The notes beneath the pieces were generated by a model. It was not told the origin of the DNA. It searched no databases and saw nothing but the letters and a program-made list of their open reading frames with translations. Shown one piece after another: positions 45,642-58,024 of a stretch of DNA of 64,000 nt (position 1 is its first letter; every line of letters begins with the position of its first letter). The stretch spans positions 13,968,136-14,032,135 of the forward strand of contig NC_083608.1 of the NCBI RefSeq assembly GCF_029168945.1, read 5' to 3'. A program made the position numbers and the translations under genes. Origin of the DNA: Cannabis sativa (lineage: Eukaryota > Streptophyta > Magnoliopsida > Rosales > Cannabaceae).

Positions 45642-47402
45642 TCAACTGTGAAAAAGCTTGAAATATAGAATCAAGAAGATTACAAAAATAAGAGCTCCAA
45701 TGACTGAGCCTATAATCCATTTGTGTTTGGTCATCCTTCGGGACATTGCAGTTAAAACTTTTTTACTCTTGTCAATGGCATCATCAACTCCATGAAGCTG
45801 CAACAAAAACATAAACAAGTTCAGCATCACAAACCAATGCTGTTAATGAGTCAGGATCCTAAAGGAATAATCTCCCAAGTTTCACACAAGACAGTAAACT
45901 ACAGATCAAGTCCAAGTGACAGTGGATTGTAAGGAAAAAAATCTCGTAGTGTGCATACTTTATTATGAGAATGCAGAAGAGTTTCACGTTGTTGATGCAA
46001 ATCTTGGAGAATTGAGATGCCAAGCTCTTCAGTCTCCAATATGGTCCTTCTGCTCTCCATAATTCTGTCACTCGACTCATTTAACCTCTCCACTGACATT
46101 GCCATTCTCTCCCTATGTTCAGCAGAAGCCTGCACGAGTTGTTGATAAAGACAAAGATCAACTAAACAAAGAAACCGGATTCGTCTAACTCATATCGTTA
46201 ACATGTCAATGTTGATGTTGTAAACAGAAATAATAGAGGCCTGCTATTTGTACAGAGTTCTAATCAACTTTAGAAGATCAATAGAACAATAAAATGATAT
46301 ACCGAAAACTGTCTAATCTCTCTCATATCCATGAGATACTTTAGACTATGCATGTCTGTGATAGGATGTAATGTAGTAATCAAAGAGGTGTGTGGTTGCG
46401 TACCAAGAAGCTATAGAAATAACTAGTAACAAATTCTACTGATAAATACTAGGAACCCTTGTAGGCAGGAAAAGTTCAAGTGCTCAAGTGTGAAGCGCAA
46501 TTATTTTGAATGGTATGCCAGGCGGAAGAACCAAATGCTGAACAACAAAGCTAAATTTCTCAAAAAGAGATTATAGTGATAATGAAGCAGAGATTAAAGC
46601 GGAGAACACATCAAACATACACAAAACTCATTGATCAAGATGGCGTAGAGGAAAGCATCAGAGAACAAATGACAACAGCATATCAAACAACACAACATAA
46701 AATCAAGGGAGTAACACTAAACAAGACAATTTGTTGATTCAAAGAAATACCGAATGAACATCTGCATTTCCAGACTCTAACAGCTCTTCCCGGGAAGCCT
46801 GATTAGCATTAGGTGATGTTACTCTCTTGAATTCTCTTTTCAACTGATTCAAATCAGATTTATATTCCCTTAATTTAGCAAGAAGTACAGCTTTCACGCT
46901 CGGTTGCAAACTTCTTGCTTCCAAGTCCATTTTCCGAATCTAACAAAAAGACAAGGATCAAAAGCTAGATCAAAAACCGCTCAAAGCTGAGAGAATCATT
47001 ACCAAAATGAAAAAAGGCAGAAGCCAAGATCACCAGAACATCGGCATCATCTATACCAGCTTTAACCTCAACAAACTTCTGCTGCTTCTGCTCTGCAAGT
47101 CGTATTTATCAATTAGAAGAACAATAAAAACAAAGTGTGATCATTACTCTACCAAATAAAACCCTAATTGCAAAATTCAACCCTTTGTTGACCCAAAAAC
47201 TTTACATCGAAATCGAACGAAATTTTCATTAAAATATATATGTATATAATAAAAACTAAAAAATCATTGAAACGCTAAAAGAATATATATTGAATATGCT
47301 ATTACCATGATCAGAAAGAGCAGCAGCTGAATTACATTTCCTAGAAAGATTAGCGGAGAGCTCACAATACTGACGCTCGTAACCTTCGAAGACCTCGCTC
47401 AT
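45642..47402 (-). CDS. VTI12: VTI1-type Qb-SNARE, closest to VTI12, five exons
   Basis: Coding exons on the minus strand are 47402-47306, 47092-47034, 46939-46751, 46129-45959 and 45797-45642, all GT-AG, total 672 nt, 223 residues. It begins MSEVFEGYERQYCELSANLS, as in VTI proteins. The N-terminal helical domain spans about 1-95, the SNARE helix about 130-190, and one C-terminal membrane anchor about 199-218 with a short lumenal tail. VTI proteins pair with syntaxins on trans-Golgi, prevacuolar and vacuolar membranes to drive vesicle fusion. Stretches such as KMDLEARSLQPS and DDAIDKSKKVLTAMSRRMT favour VTI12 over VTI11. Frame and borders are all intact. A MULE sits about 350 bp upstream of its start, near enough to touch the promoter. 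Confidence 0.95.
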
Positions 47403-47750
47403 CTTCAGTGTACCCAATCCAAAAAGGGGACTCTTTGATTATTCAATTGGCGTCAGAAAATCCCAATTTTGATTTGCCGTACGGAGAAGATCGGAAGGAG
47501 TAGGATCTGGGACGATATGCGATCTGTGACTCTGTGAGGGTGGGTGGATACTGGACAGTTGGAGAAGGTAAGGGAGAATTGGAACTGACAAAACTGTACG
47601 GTTGCCAAATGGATGAAATGAGCGTCCGGTTCGGGTACTTGGATTCTATTTTACCACCAAAACGGTTCGGGTACTTGAAAAAAAAAAGTACAGACTAATT
47701 TGCGGTATAATACTTAAGTTTAATACTTACTACAAATAAATATTTAAGTT
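47403..47750. other. Upstream region of the VTI12-like gene
   Basis: About 350 bp between the start codon and the MULE target duplication. It holds the 5' UTR and a short promoter, with GGTTCGGGTACTTG repeated at about 47627 and 47665. No gene. Confidence 0.5.
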
Positions 47751-47759
47751 TAACTTTTA

Positions 47760-48030
47760 GAGTTTTTTTTTATAAATATGGAATTTCTTAAATGCATTTT
47801 GAAAAATATGGACATTTAATAAAAAAACTTAAAATCTGGAAAAAAAAAATAAAAAATGGAAAAAATAGAATACCTATAAAAGGATATTTCCATTTATAAA
47901 ATTCACACCCAAAATATCCAAATTCACCTATCGTGCGATTCTTTCTTCTTCTCCACCGATTTCTCAACGATTTCTTTCCTTCTCCTCCGATTTCTCTCTG
48001 ATTTCTTTCCTTCTCCTCTGGTGTGATTAT
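47760..48030. repeat. Left terminal inverted repeat region of the MULE
   Basis: Pairs imperfectly with about 53430-53747 in inverse. The outer ~60 bp are AT-rich with ATATGGA motifs; the inner part is a pyrimidine-rich CTTCTTCTCC segment. The pairing was judged by eye. Confidence 0.6.
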
Positions 48031-48212
48031 CATTCTTCATCTTATTGTTCATGTTCCTACTAGAAATGAAGAAAATCAATAAAATCTGAAGTCAAAATAA
48101 ACAAAGGTGAGAAACTATTGAATTTGATTACATTCTTGACGTAGTTAACATATTATTTAGGAAAAATGATAAGGAATTTTAATTTCAGGTTTTTATTTTG
48201 GTTCTCATAGTA

Positions 48213-51200
48213 ATGTGTTGTGTTGTGATTGTAATTTTTAACAAAAAACTCTCATATCTTGAAAAAGTTCACCTCCTAGTTCAATCTTAGGGTTTTATAT
48301 TGCCACTGAATGTAACCTGGAACTTTACATTTGAATATGATTGTGTTTGTTGTGTTGTGGCTGCAATTTATAGTAAAAAAATACCATGTCTTGAAAAAAG
48401 TCACCTGCTAGTTCAATCTTAGGGTTTTATATTGCCTCTGAATGTAACCTGGTACTTTACATTTAAATATGGTTGTGCTTGTTTTGTTGTGGCTGCAATT
48501 TATAGCAAACAAATACCATGTTTTGAAAAAAGTCACCTGCTAGTTCAATCTTAGGGTTTTATATTGCCTCTGAATGTAACCTGGTACTTTATATTTGAAT
48601 ATGGTTGTGCTTGTTGTGTTGTGGCTGCAATTTATAGCAAAAAAGTACAATGTTTTGAAAAAAGTCACCTGCTAGTTCAATCTTAGGGCTTTATATTGCC
48701 TCTGAATGTAATCTGGTACTTTGCATTTGAATATGGTTGTGTTTGTTGTGTTGTGGCTGCAATTTATAGGAAAAAAGTACCATGTCTTGAAAAAAATTAC
48801 CTGCTAGTTCAATCTTAGGGTTTTATATTGTCTCTGAATGTATCCTGGTACTTTACATTTGAATATGATTGTGTTTGTTTTGTTGTGGCTGCAATTTATA
48901 GCAAAAAAATACCATGTTTTGAAAAAAGTCACCTGCTAGTTCAATCTTATGGTTTTATATTGCCTCTGAATGTAACCTGGTACTTTACATTTGAATATGG
49001 TTGTGTTTGTTTTGTTGTGGCTGTAATTTATAGCAAAAAAATAAAATGTTTTGAAAAAAGTCACCTACTAGTTCAATCTTAGGGTTTTATATTGCCTCTG
49101 AATGTAACCTGGTACTTTGCATTTGAATATGGTTGTGTTTGTTGTGTTGTGGCTGCAATTTATAGGAAAAACATACCATGTCTTGAGAAAAGTTACCTGC
49201 TAGTTCAATCTTAGGGTTTTATATTGTCTCTGAATGTATCCTGGTACTTTACATTTGAACATGATTGTGTTTGTTTTGTTGTGGCCGTGATTTATAGGAA
49301 AAAAATACCATGTCTTGAAAAAAGTTACCTGCTAGTTCAATCTTAGGGTTTTATATTGCCTCTGAATGTAACCTGGTACTTTACATTTGAATATGGTTGT
49401 GTTTGTTTTGTTGTGGCTGTAATTTATAGCAAAAAATACCATGTTTTGAAAAAAGTCACCTGCTAGTTCAATCTTAGGGCTTTATATTGCCTCTGAATGT
49501 AATCTGGTACTTTGCATTTGAATATGGTTGTGTTTGTTGTGTTGTGGCTGCAATTTATAGGAAAAAAGTACCATGTCTTGAAAAAAATTACCTGCTAGTT
49601 CAATCTTAGGGTTTTATATTGTCTCTGAATGTATCCTGGTACTTTACATTTGAATATGATTGTGTTTGTTTTGTTGTGGCTGCAATTTATAGCAAAAAAA
49701 TACCATGTTTTGAAAAAAGTCACCTGCTAGTTCAATCTTAGGGTTTTATATTGCCTCTGAATGTAACCTGGTACTTTACATTTAAATATGGTTGTGCTTG
49801 TTTTGTTGTGGCTGCAATTTATAGCAAACAAATACCATGTTTTGAAAAAAGTCACCTGCTAGTTCAATCTTAGGGTTTTATATTGCCTCTGAATGTAACC
49901 TGGTACTTTATATTTGAATATGGTTGTGCTTGTTGTGTTGTGGCTGCAATTTATAGCAAAAAAGTACAATGTTTTGAAAAAAGTCACCTGCTAGTTCAAT
50001 CTTAGGGCTTTATATTGCCTCTGAATGTAATCTGGTACTTTGCATTTGAATATGGTTGTGTTTGTTGTGTTGTGGCTGCAATTTATAGGAAAAAAGTACC
50101 ATGTCTTGAAAAAAATTACCTGCTAGTTCAATCTTAGGGTTTTATATTGTCTCTGAATGTATCCTGGTACTTTACATTTGAATATGATTGTGTTTGTTTT
50201 GTTGTGGCTGCAATTTATAGCAAAAAAATACCATGTTTTGAAAAAAGTCACCTGCTAGTTCAATCTTATGGTTTTATATTGCCTCTGAATGTAACCTGGT
50301 ACTTTACATTTGAATATGGTTGTGTTTGTTTTGTTGTGGCTGTAATTTATAGCAAAAAAATAAAATGTTTTGAAAAAAGTCACCTACTAGTTCAATCTTA
50401 GGGTTTTATATTGCCTCTGAATGTAACCTGGTACTTTGCATTTGAATATGGTTGTGTTTGTTGTGTTGTGGCTGCAATTTATAGGAAAAACATACCATGT
50501 CTTGAGAAAAGTTACCTGCTAGTTCAATCTTAGGGTTTTATATTGTCTCTGAATGTATCCTGGTACTTTACATTTGAACATGATTGTGTTTGTTTTGTTG
50601 TGGCCGTGATTTATAGGAAAAAAATACCATGTCTTGAAAAAAGTTACCTGCTAGTTCAATCTTAGGGTTTTATATTGCCTCTGAATGTAACCTGGTACTT
50701 TACATTTGAATATGGTTGTGTTTGTTTTGTTGTGGCTGTAATTTATAGCAAAAAATACCATGTTTTGAAAAAAGTCACCTGCTAGTTCAATCTTAGGGTT
50801 ATATATTGCCTCTGAAAGTAACCTGGTACTTTACATTTGAATATGGTTGTGTTTATTTTCTTGTGGCTGCAATTTATAGGAAAAAAAATACCATGTCTTG
50901 AAAAAAGTTACCTGCTAGTTCAATCTTAGAGTTTTATATTGCCTCTGAATGTAACCTGGTACTTTATATTTGAATATGGTTATGTTTGTTTTGTTGTGGC
51001 TGCAATTTATATCAAAAAAATACCATGTCTTGTAAAAAGTAACCTGCTAGTTCAATCTTAGGGTTTTATATTGCCTCTAAATGTAACCTGGTACTTTACA
51101 TTTGAATATGGTTGTGTTTATTTTCTTGTGGCTGCAATTTACAGGAAAAAATACCATGTCTTGAAAAAAATCACCTGCTAGTTCAATCTTAAAGTTTTAT

Positions 51201-51394
51201 ATTGCCTCTGAAAGTAACCTGGTACTTTACATTTGAATATGGTGTGTTTGTTTTCTTGTGGCTGCAATTTGTATGAAAAAAATATCATGTCTTGAAAAAA
51301 AATTACCTGCTAATTCAATCTTAGGGTTTTATATTGCCTCTGAATGTAACATAGTACTTTACATTTGAGTAAGACTGTTTTTGTTGTGTTAAAA
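48213..51394. repeat. 132-bp tandem repeat array, about 24 units
   Basis: Units of 132 bp (occasionally one base shorter) share TTAGGGTTTTATATTGCC and ACCTGGTACTTTACATTTG. The array shows higher-order structure: about 1.1 kb from 48390 recurs almost identically 1319 bp further on, and a shorter variant block recurs near 48661, 49445 and 49980. Edge units are more diverged than central ones, as in arrays that grow by unequal exchange. As 132 is a multiple of three, some units stay open as 44-codon repeats; this is not evidence of coding. Confidence 0.92.
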
Positions 51395-51516
51395 AGAAAC
51401 ATGTTATCTTAAATTTCTTATAAAGTAACTTGTTAAATGATTTTTATTTTTTATTTTTGCATCAGGAAGTGACCTGGTACTTGTAATTTTCTTGGAGAAT
51501 AAATTTTATTAAAACC

Positions 51517-51803
51517 TTAATTCATTATGGAGGAGAGTGGAATGAAAGTAACTGCTACTAAATTACAAAGTGTCTGGTGTACATATTCCAAAAAATTGTT
51601 CATTATTTGATCTTGGAAATTTGATCAAAAATGAAATAATAACACTAATTGGGACAATGCTGAGATCTCATACCAAGGTACTACTTGTTGTACCTTTGAA
51701 CTTGCCAAAAAATTTATTCAACCTTCCTGAATATGAAGCTATTATATTCTGCAAATGGTCAAGAAAAAACAGAATAGAATTCTTCAAGACAAGAAGGTTC
51801 TAA
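51517..51803 (+). pseudogene. MuDR-like transposase N-terminal remnant
   Basis: The frame reads HYGGEWNESNCY at about 51522-51558, then after a stop and frame change VSGVHIPKNCSLFDLGNLIKNE at about 51571-51636. This resembles the start of plant MULE transposases (HYGGEW..KGVHIPKN..ELxxLI). The catalytic core and zinc finger are absent, so it cannot act. It lies just downstream of the tandem array and supports the MULE identity of the element. Confidence 0.55.
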
Positions 51804-52243
51804 CATCAAGCCATTTCATAAAGGAAAAGAAAAAACCAATTCAAACATACAGCAAAAGGAACTAAAGGACAAGTTTTTTTCACCTAGCAAAGTAGAAGAG
51901 AATAATGCAAATTCAACTATTCAAGGGATAAAGACAAAACATTAATCAACTGTAGAACAAATCGAGGAACCAAAAGAATGAACTTCTTAACAGGGGAACA
52001 AAACAAAAAGATGGGATTAAAAGTAGGAATCTACAACAGAACCTGCAAAAGAATGGTGAGAAGTCGTTACATGTAATAAATTGGAGTTAGGGCGAATTCG
52101 AAAAATGTTTGCTTAATCACTCATTAAAAAGGAAAAAATAAGTAAATAAAATGATTAAATGGCAATGAAAGCAACCCTTTGATCCCTCTCAAAAGGAATG
52201 AATAAAACAAGTAAAGATATAAAACGTTCACACCAAGCATTAA

Positions 52244-52642
52244 ATGAGAAAAGAGAAACCCACCCCAGCACAAAGAGAGATGATATTGGATAAGCAGCTT
52301 CACAGCCTCATTGAGCAGCTGGCTTCGAAACAGGCACAAGCAGAAGGCTTGTTAAGTGAAATTCATATAAAAGGGATGGAACTAGCAAATTTGAATGGTG
52401 TGTGGAGGCAGCTTGAAAGTAGCAGTGTAGAAGTGAATGCAACAAGAAATCGGTTTGTACGAAGTGCATCAGAGAAGGGGTCTGCTTCTTCTGATTACAT
52501 TGTTGAACCTAATTACAAGAACCCTTATTCTTCTGGTGGCCGAAATGAAAGTCAGCAAAGGCTTATGTTGCTCAGATCAAGTTTTGTGCTTTACATTTTA
52601 GTTTTGCACATCTTAGTCTTTATCAAAATTTCATTTTGGTAA
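52244..52642 (+). pseudogene. Captured 3' end of a tail-anchored coiled-coil protein gene
   Basis: A 132-residue ORF reads like the C-terminus of a plant golgin-like protein. It has a Leu/Gln-rich coiled coil with LHSLIEQLASKQAQAEGLL (about 19-37), a Ser/Asn-rich linker, then QQRLMLLRSSFVLYILVLHILVFIKISF, one membrane span followed by the stop. Tail-anchored proteins of this design usually sit on Golgi or ER membranes. An in-frame stop lies immediately before the ATG, so the N-terminal bulk is missing. The 200 bp after the stop look like a 3' UTR. I cannot name the parent gene. It sits inside the MULE, which suggests capture; a pre-existing gene invaded by a MULE is less likely. Confidence 0.6.
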
Positions 52643-53747
52643 TATGATATATGTATTTTTATATAAAAAAATATATATGGAGATGCTAAGACTGATTCAA
52701 TACGTTGTTTTATTCTTGGTTTTATGCCTCCAATATAGAATGGAGTATACTAGGAAAAAAAGGAGATTACCTTAAGAACTCTTGCGTGTATGAATTATAG
52801 TTGTGTATATACAATGTAATGTTTTATCTATACTCTCAAGATCATGTTGTAGCAAATTCGTCATTAATGAGAGAAAAGAAACAAAAGAGAATGCTCTGGT
52901 ACTCGGTTCAGTTTGTGAAAACAGCGACAGACAACATCTAAGAAAAAGCTATGGTTATCACTCACCATGACCCACATCAATGCTATACAGGTATGAAATT
53001 AATGATATTCAGAGAAGGTAAAAACCATAAGACATGAAAAAAGTTATAAAGAAATTATTAGAGCATGTAAAAAAGTATGACACCATAAAAAAGTTACTAA
53101 AAAAAATCAATGTTCATTGTTCATTTACTAGCATCACAAATTAGAGCCTGAGAATTGGCACCAACATCCAAACATTCTAATTTTTCAAGAAATATGATAA
53201 TTAAAATCAGCCCACCTTGATGGAAAGAACTAACAGTCACACTAGGAAGGAGATGCTCAGATTTACCTTCTCCCATTTTTGATTTCCCACCTCTGCCTGA
53301 ACAACTTGATTCGTCGGAATTGAACCACAAGCTAGCTTCGCCGGAATTGAACCACAAGCTAGCTTCGCCGGAAAAGGGAATAGAACCCTAACTCTGCTTG
53401 AGAAGAAACTCACACCTGGTTGTCACCAATCCAAGAAGGAAATGAGTGAAGATGGGAGAAGACGAAGACGATGGAGATGAGTTTTAGAAGAAGCTTCGCC
53501 TGAGAATGAAAGAGGTGAAGATGGAGGAGAAGACAGAGAGGTGAAGAGGAACAATGGTGGAGAAGAAGACAAAGAGGTAAGAGAGAAAATAGTTTTCTGG
53601 AAAAATATAAAAAAAAGTTAAAAAAATGGAAAAAAAAAACCCACATAATAATTTAAAATAGAAAAATACCATAACTTACTTAAAATTAAAATTTATCCAT
53701 ATATATCTAAACATTTAATAAAAATTCATAGTACAGGTAATTTCCAC
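52643..53747. other. Right internal and terminal part of the MULE
   Basis: Contains probable captured 3' UTR (to about 52850), a 27-bp direct duplication GGAATTGAACCACAAGCTAG.. at 53316-53342 and 53343-53369, a purine-rich GAAGATGGAGGAGAAG segment at about 53450-53585, and the right terminal repeat. No gene is supported. Confidence 0.5.
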
Positions 53748-54105
53748 TAACTTTTAACGGTATTAATATTTAAGTTATATTTTTAAAACTTGCATATGTA
53801 GCTAAGCGTTGAGTGTCAAGTCATTATCCATATATCATTTTTTTTATTAGTATATTTAAAATTATAATACATAAAAAATAAAAATTTAATAATTTGGACT
53901 AATCAAGTACTATTATATGATCATTGACTTGATATTTAACAGTCAGTTATTTACGAAAGTTTCAAAAATATAATTTAAGTACTATTATTTTTAAAAATTA
54001 AAATTACAAATATATCTCTAAATGAGAGTTAAACTTAGGCACCGCAAATTACTTCTATTTATTCAATTTTTTTAACAAATATTTCATTAAATTATAATAA
54101 CAATA

Positions 54106-54502
54106 GGCTAATTAGTAAATTTTCCCCTCGAACTTTGACATATACTAAATTATTCCCCTGAACTTTTTTGGCAGTTAAAAATTTCCCTTGAACTATTGAG
54201 ATTGATAGATTTAAAGACTTTTGTCTAATTTCATTCAATTTTACTGTTTCAGTGATTGTTTATGTACTAAACTATGCTCCCCAGACTTTGATATCTACCA
54301 AATCATGCCCCTCAAACTTTGATATGTATAAAATCATGCCCCCTGAACTTTCATCTATGTTAGAATTTTTTTACTAAAATTAGACAAAAGTCCTTAAATT
54401 TAACAATTTTAATAGTTCAGGGAGAATTTTTAAGGAAAAAAAAAGTTCAGGGGACATGATTAGTACATGTCAAAGTTCGGGGGGAAAAATTACTAATTAG
54501 CC
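54106..54502. mobile_element. Fold-back MITE, copy 2 (family M2)
   Basis: The 397-bp copy is flanked by the perfect 9-bp duplication ATAACAATA (54097-54105 and 54503-54511). It is homologous to 44641-45028 over its whole length, starting GGCTAATTAG and ending CTAATTAGCC. Confidence 0.9.
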
Positions 54503-54664
54503 ATAACAATATAATGGTTAGTTTGGTACAGGTTTGCCATGAAAAAAAAAAGACAATTGTATTGTGAGATTGGAAAAATTGCATCAAATCTTTGATAAAT
54601 TATAAAATAATTAGTAACTTTTCTTTACTGAACTTTCGATACTATCTGATTCTGCCCCTAAAAT

Positions 54665-56528
54665 TGTTAGAAATTATTTTACCAGGATCTAGATTTACTA
54701 ACAAGTATGTTGGATTAACAACCTAATATGAATTCTAAAACAATGAAAATAAACACATATAAAGTTAGAAAACCTTACAGTGGGTGCAGCGGAATAATAT
54801 GACTCCTTCCGTTCAGATCTCTAGCCCTTGATTCCTTTCTGTAGCAGAGCATCACCAAGATCTGAACCTGGATCTTCTTTTCTCCTTCTTTGATGCAGAA
54901 ATTCCATAGTCTTCCATACTATGATTGAGATACCACTTGATGTGTGTGGGCACTACTCATCACTCAAGGGAATTCGAAAATACAAAGAAGAAAAGAGAGA
55001 GAGAAGGTGGCGTGTGAGGCTTTTTCTGAGAGAAACAAAGTGATCAAAGATGTGTGTCTTAGTTTCCTCAAGCCAACACTTTCTATTTATAGAAAACCCT
55101 CTAGGTTTAGGTTAGAATTGCATGGCATTAAAATAATGGAAACTACAAATGGAATTTCCTATGCAAGGGCCGGCCATACAAAGGGTATTGGGCCTCACTT
55201 TGCAACTTTCCCATTTTGTCAATTTATCATTCCCATTTTCTCAAAAATGCCAATTTTCCAATTTAACCTTTTAAATGCCAATTCTAATTATTTAATAACT
55301 TGGAAATAATTATCAAATAATATTGCCATTTAATATATTTATTAATTTAGACATATAAAATATCTTAATTAATAAATAAACCTAAAATCTCTTTTCTTTA
55401 CAATTTCGCCCTTGCTTAGTGAAAATTCATAAAGTAGACATAGTCTAACTTTTAGAATTTTAATTGATTAATTAAAATCAATTAACTGAGTCTTACAAGC
55501 AGTATGGCCTCAACTAGTATGGGGACCATGGGTCTATATAACCGAGCTTCCAATAAGTCGAACCGAATTTACCAAGTAAATTCCCTAACTTATTAATTCC
55601 TCATTGAATCCACACTTAGAACTTGGAATTGCACTCTCAGTCATATAGAAACGTTCTATATGTTCCACGATATAGACACGTCATCAGTTATCCATTGTTA
55701 TAACCCTAATGTGATCAATGATCCTCTATATAGATGATTTACATTGTACAAGATTAAATTACCGTAACACCCTACAATGTATTTTATCCTTAAAACACTT
55801 AACCCTGAATAAAAGATATTTCACCTAAGTGAAATGAGATCTCCACCATTTATCTTCGTTTGGTTAAGCTCGAAGGAAATCATCCTTTACTTCTATTTGC
55901 CAAATAGAAGCTATAGATTCCATATTTATGTTAGCGCTCCCCCACTCAATTGTATTACCGTGTTTCCAAAATGTATGTATTACCCTGATACAAAACTGGG
56001 CTTAACTAACAAATCAAAGAACACGAATAATACTCTTGAAATTGAGCCTAACCATATCAGGATTTCGATCATGTGATCTAGGATCAACTTATGATATTGA
56101 ATTGAATAGATGTTTACGGTAAGTTTCAAAATCTAATTCAAAGTTCAATATCAGTCCAGTCCAATGCATACTCCATGCATCCGATACTGGTAAACTTTGC
56201 CAATGTCCTGGAAAGGACATAACACTTTTCCAAGGTGTAAGAATACCTATCGCTGATTATACCATGTCAGTCTAAATCCAGTGTTCTGACAAATCAGGGA
56301 ATCAACTTTTGAACATATAATAAAGATTATATTCCACTGTGCTGACAACACTATAATCTTTAACCAACTCATATGTTCTGGACTTAAAAAGAATTCATAC
56401 ATTATATACACATATAATCATGAAATAAATCATGTGAACCATGCAACATAAAATGTTATTTCTGATCTTTATTAATAAGTAAATCTGATTATATGAAATG
56501 AGTTTTATTTAGGGCATAAAACCCAACA
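54665..56528 (-). mobile_element. Copia-type solo LTR D
   Basis: The 1864-bp LTR starts TGTTAGAAATTATTTTACC and ends AAACCCAACA, flanked by AAAAT (54660-54664 and 56529-56533). It is related to the LTRs of the three Copia elements and closest to the remnant at 12058-12895. The minus-strand TATA box is at 55083-55092. Its immediate flanks (about 54590-54660 and 56640-56700) resemble arms of another fold-back MITE that it may have split. Confidence 0.9.
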
Positions 56529-57237
56529 AAAATATATAGTTTATTAAAAAAATTCTTGAATTTTTAAATTTACAAAAAATTAATCATTATGTTAGGTTTT
56601 ATTCCATTATTCATTTTAAATGTTGATGTGTCTTTATAAATTAGCAATTTTGCCCCCTAAACTTTAACAATTATCAAACTGTACCTCCCTCAAAAAAAAA
56701 AAAGATTGAATATTTTTTTAATGAATCTTCAGAAATTAATTTAGATCTTAAAAAAGTAAGTGATTATTCTAGTTAATTATTTTTTATTAAAAAATTTATT
56801 TTGATAAAAAAAAAGTATATTAAAAATTCAATTTTCGTAAAAATTAAATTTTACAAAAACACGTTTAAGTCTATTTCTATCTCTAAAAATCCAAATTCAC
56901 TTAAATAAACATACATTTTTTTTTAGTTTAAGTTCTAATTTTTTTAAAAAATAATTTTATATTTTTATTGAATTTCTAAATATTTTCTTTATTTTTTAAG
57001 ATATAAGAAATATAAATAAGGTTGATTTCTTCTTCACAAAATCTAAGTTTGTTTAAATTATTTATTTAATTTTTAATAATTTTGGTTTAATTTCTTAAGA
57101 TATGTGTTTGTAAACAAAATAAAGTTTGATTTTTTTTTTTAGAATAATTTAGGTTTCTTAAGTAAACTTAATATTTTTGAGAATAAATGCTAATTTAACG
57201 GTAAAAAAATAAAACCTAGCATAAGGAGCATAATTAT
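56529..57237. other. AT-rich spacer, no gene seen
   Basis: Long runs of A and T with a GCAATTTTGCCCCCTAAACTTT stretch at about 56643 that resembles the M2 MITE family. Nothing else is supported. Confidence 0.5.
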
Positions 57238-58024
57238 GTTATTCATGTTTCTAGGTAGGGACACGTGAATTTTCCATAATAAATATAGCTTAAATACATA
57301 AGGCCCAACAACGGGCCCAATCAAGAATGAGCAACTTGTCTAGGTGAGATCCCAGTATAGTTTCCTATTTACTGCCAGATCGCATAAGATTAGGGATTGT
57401 CTCCCTAGAATCTCAGATTGAAGATCAAATCTTTCTAAATAAGAAAAAATGGTAATTGACAATCAAGTAATGAGTGGCATTAATCCTTATGAAGATAGGA
57501 CACAGTTTTGACAACCAACATCGTGATGTGGTATCCACGTCAGCATACACAAGGTACCCCATGGATCAGGCTTCACCAAATAAGTCCAAAGTTTATATAT
57601 TATTTGTAAACTTCTATTTGAGGGGAAAATGGGTAACTAGTATGACCTATGTGGACTATAAATTCTCAACAAACCCTACATGCAAAGGGTTCGAAATTTT
57701 TTACTCACATGCCGAGAAGACTCATACCTTCTTGTAATCCCTAAGGCTTTTGTAACCTAACTTAATGGTATTGACTCATGGACTTATACTAGTTAATGCC
57801 CTAACCATGTAAAATTCTCGAGTGTTCTTATTTCTTTTATTTTCGAGTTATTATTCTTTGGCTATTAGATTTAAATTATTGGTTTCTGAAAAACTCAATA
57901 AAAATTTTAGTGCTTTCATTTAAAGTTGGAGAAAACAGTGATACCTCTAACGAAACATCTTGTAATCATGGACTCACCCGAATTAAATATGGTCGTCACT
58001 ACTAGGACATGTCGATGGACAAAG
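57238..58024 (+). mobile_element. Gypsy 5' fragment: LTR end, leader, gag start
   Basis: A plus-strand relative of the Gypsy relic at 12896-16441. A TATA-like CTATAAATT lies at about 57655. The leader TTTTAGTGCTTTCATTTA at about 57907 parallels TTTTGGTACTTTCATTAAG in that relic. A short gag start follows at 57968, MDSPELNMVVTTRTCRW, cut after 19 codons by the next Copia element. The LTR start is a guess. Confidence 0.45.

Larger units (their letters stand above)
47760..53747. mobile_element. MULE of about 6 kb with captured gene end and tandem array
   Basis: The 9-bp sequence TAACTTTTA occurs at 47751-47759 and 53748-53756, a Mutator-type target duplication. The ends are imperfect inverted repeats: the left reads ATGGAATTTC..TTAAATGCATTT, the right (inverted) ATGAATTTTTATTAAATGTTTA. 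Similarity extends inward to the CTTCTTCTCCACC segments at about 47945 and, inverted, 53560. Inside are the 132-bp array, a MuDR-like N-terminal remnant and the 3' end of a host gene. No complete transposase is present, so it is a non-autonomous, Pack-MULE-like element. Confidence 0.75.

Noticed and set aside
48828..50401. Two identical 84-codon ORFs at 48828-49082 and 50147-50401
   Set aside because: They come from the 132-bp array and its 1319-bp duplication; the frame stays open only because the unit is a multiple of three.
48213..51394. CRISPR-like regular repeats
   Set aside because: Units are adjacent with no unique spacers, far too long for CRISPR repeats, and the DNA is plant nuclear.
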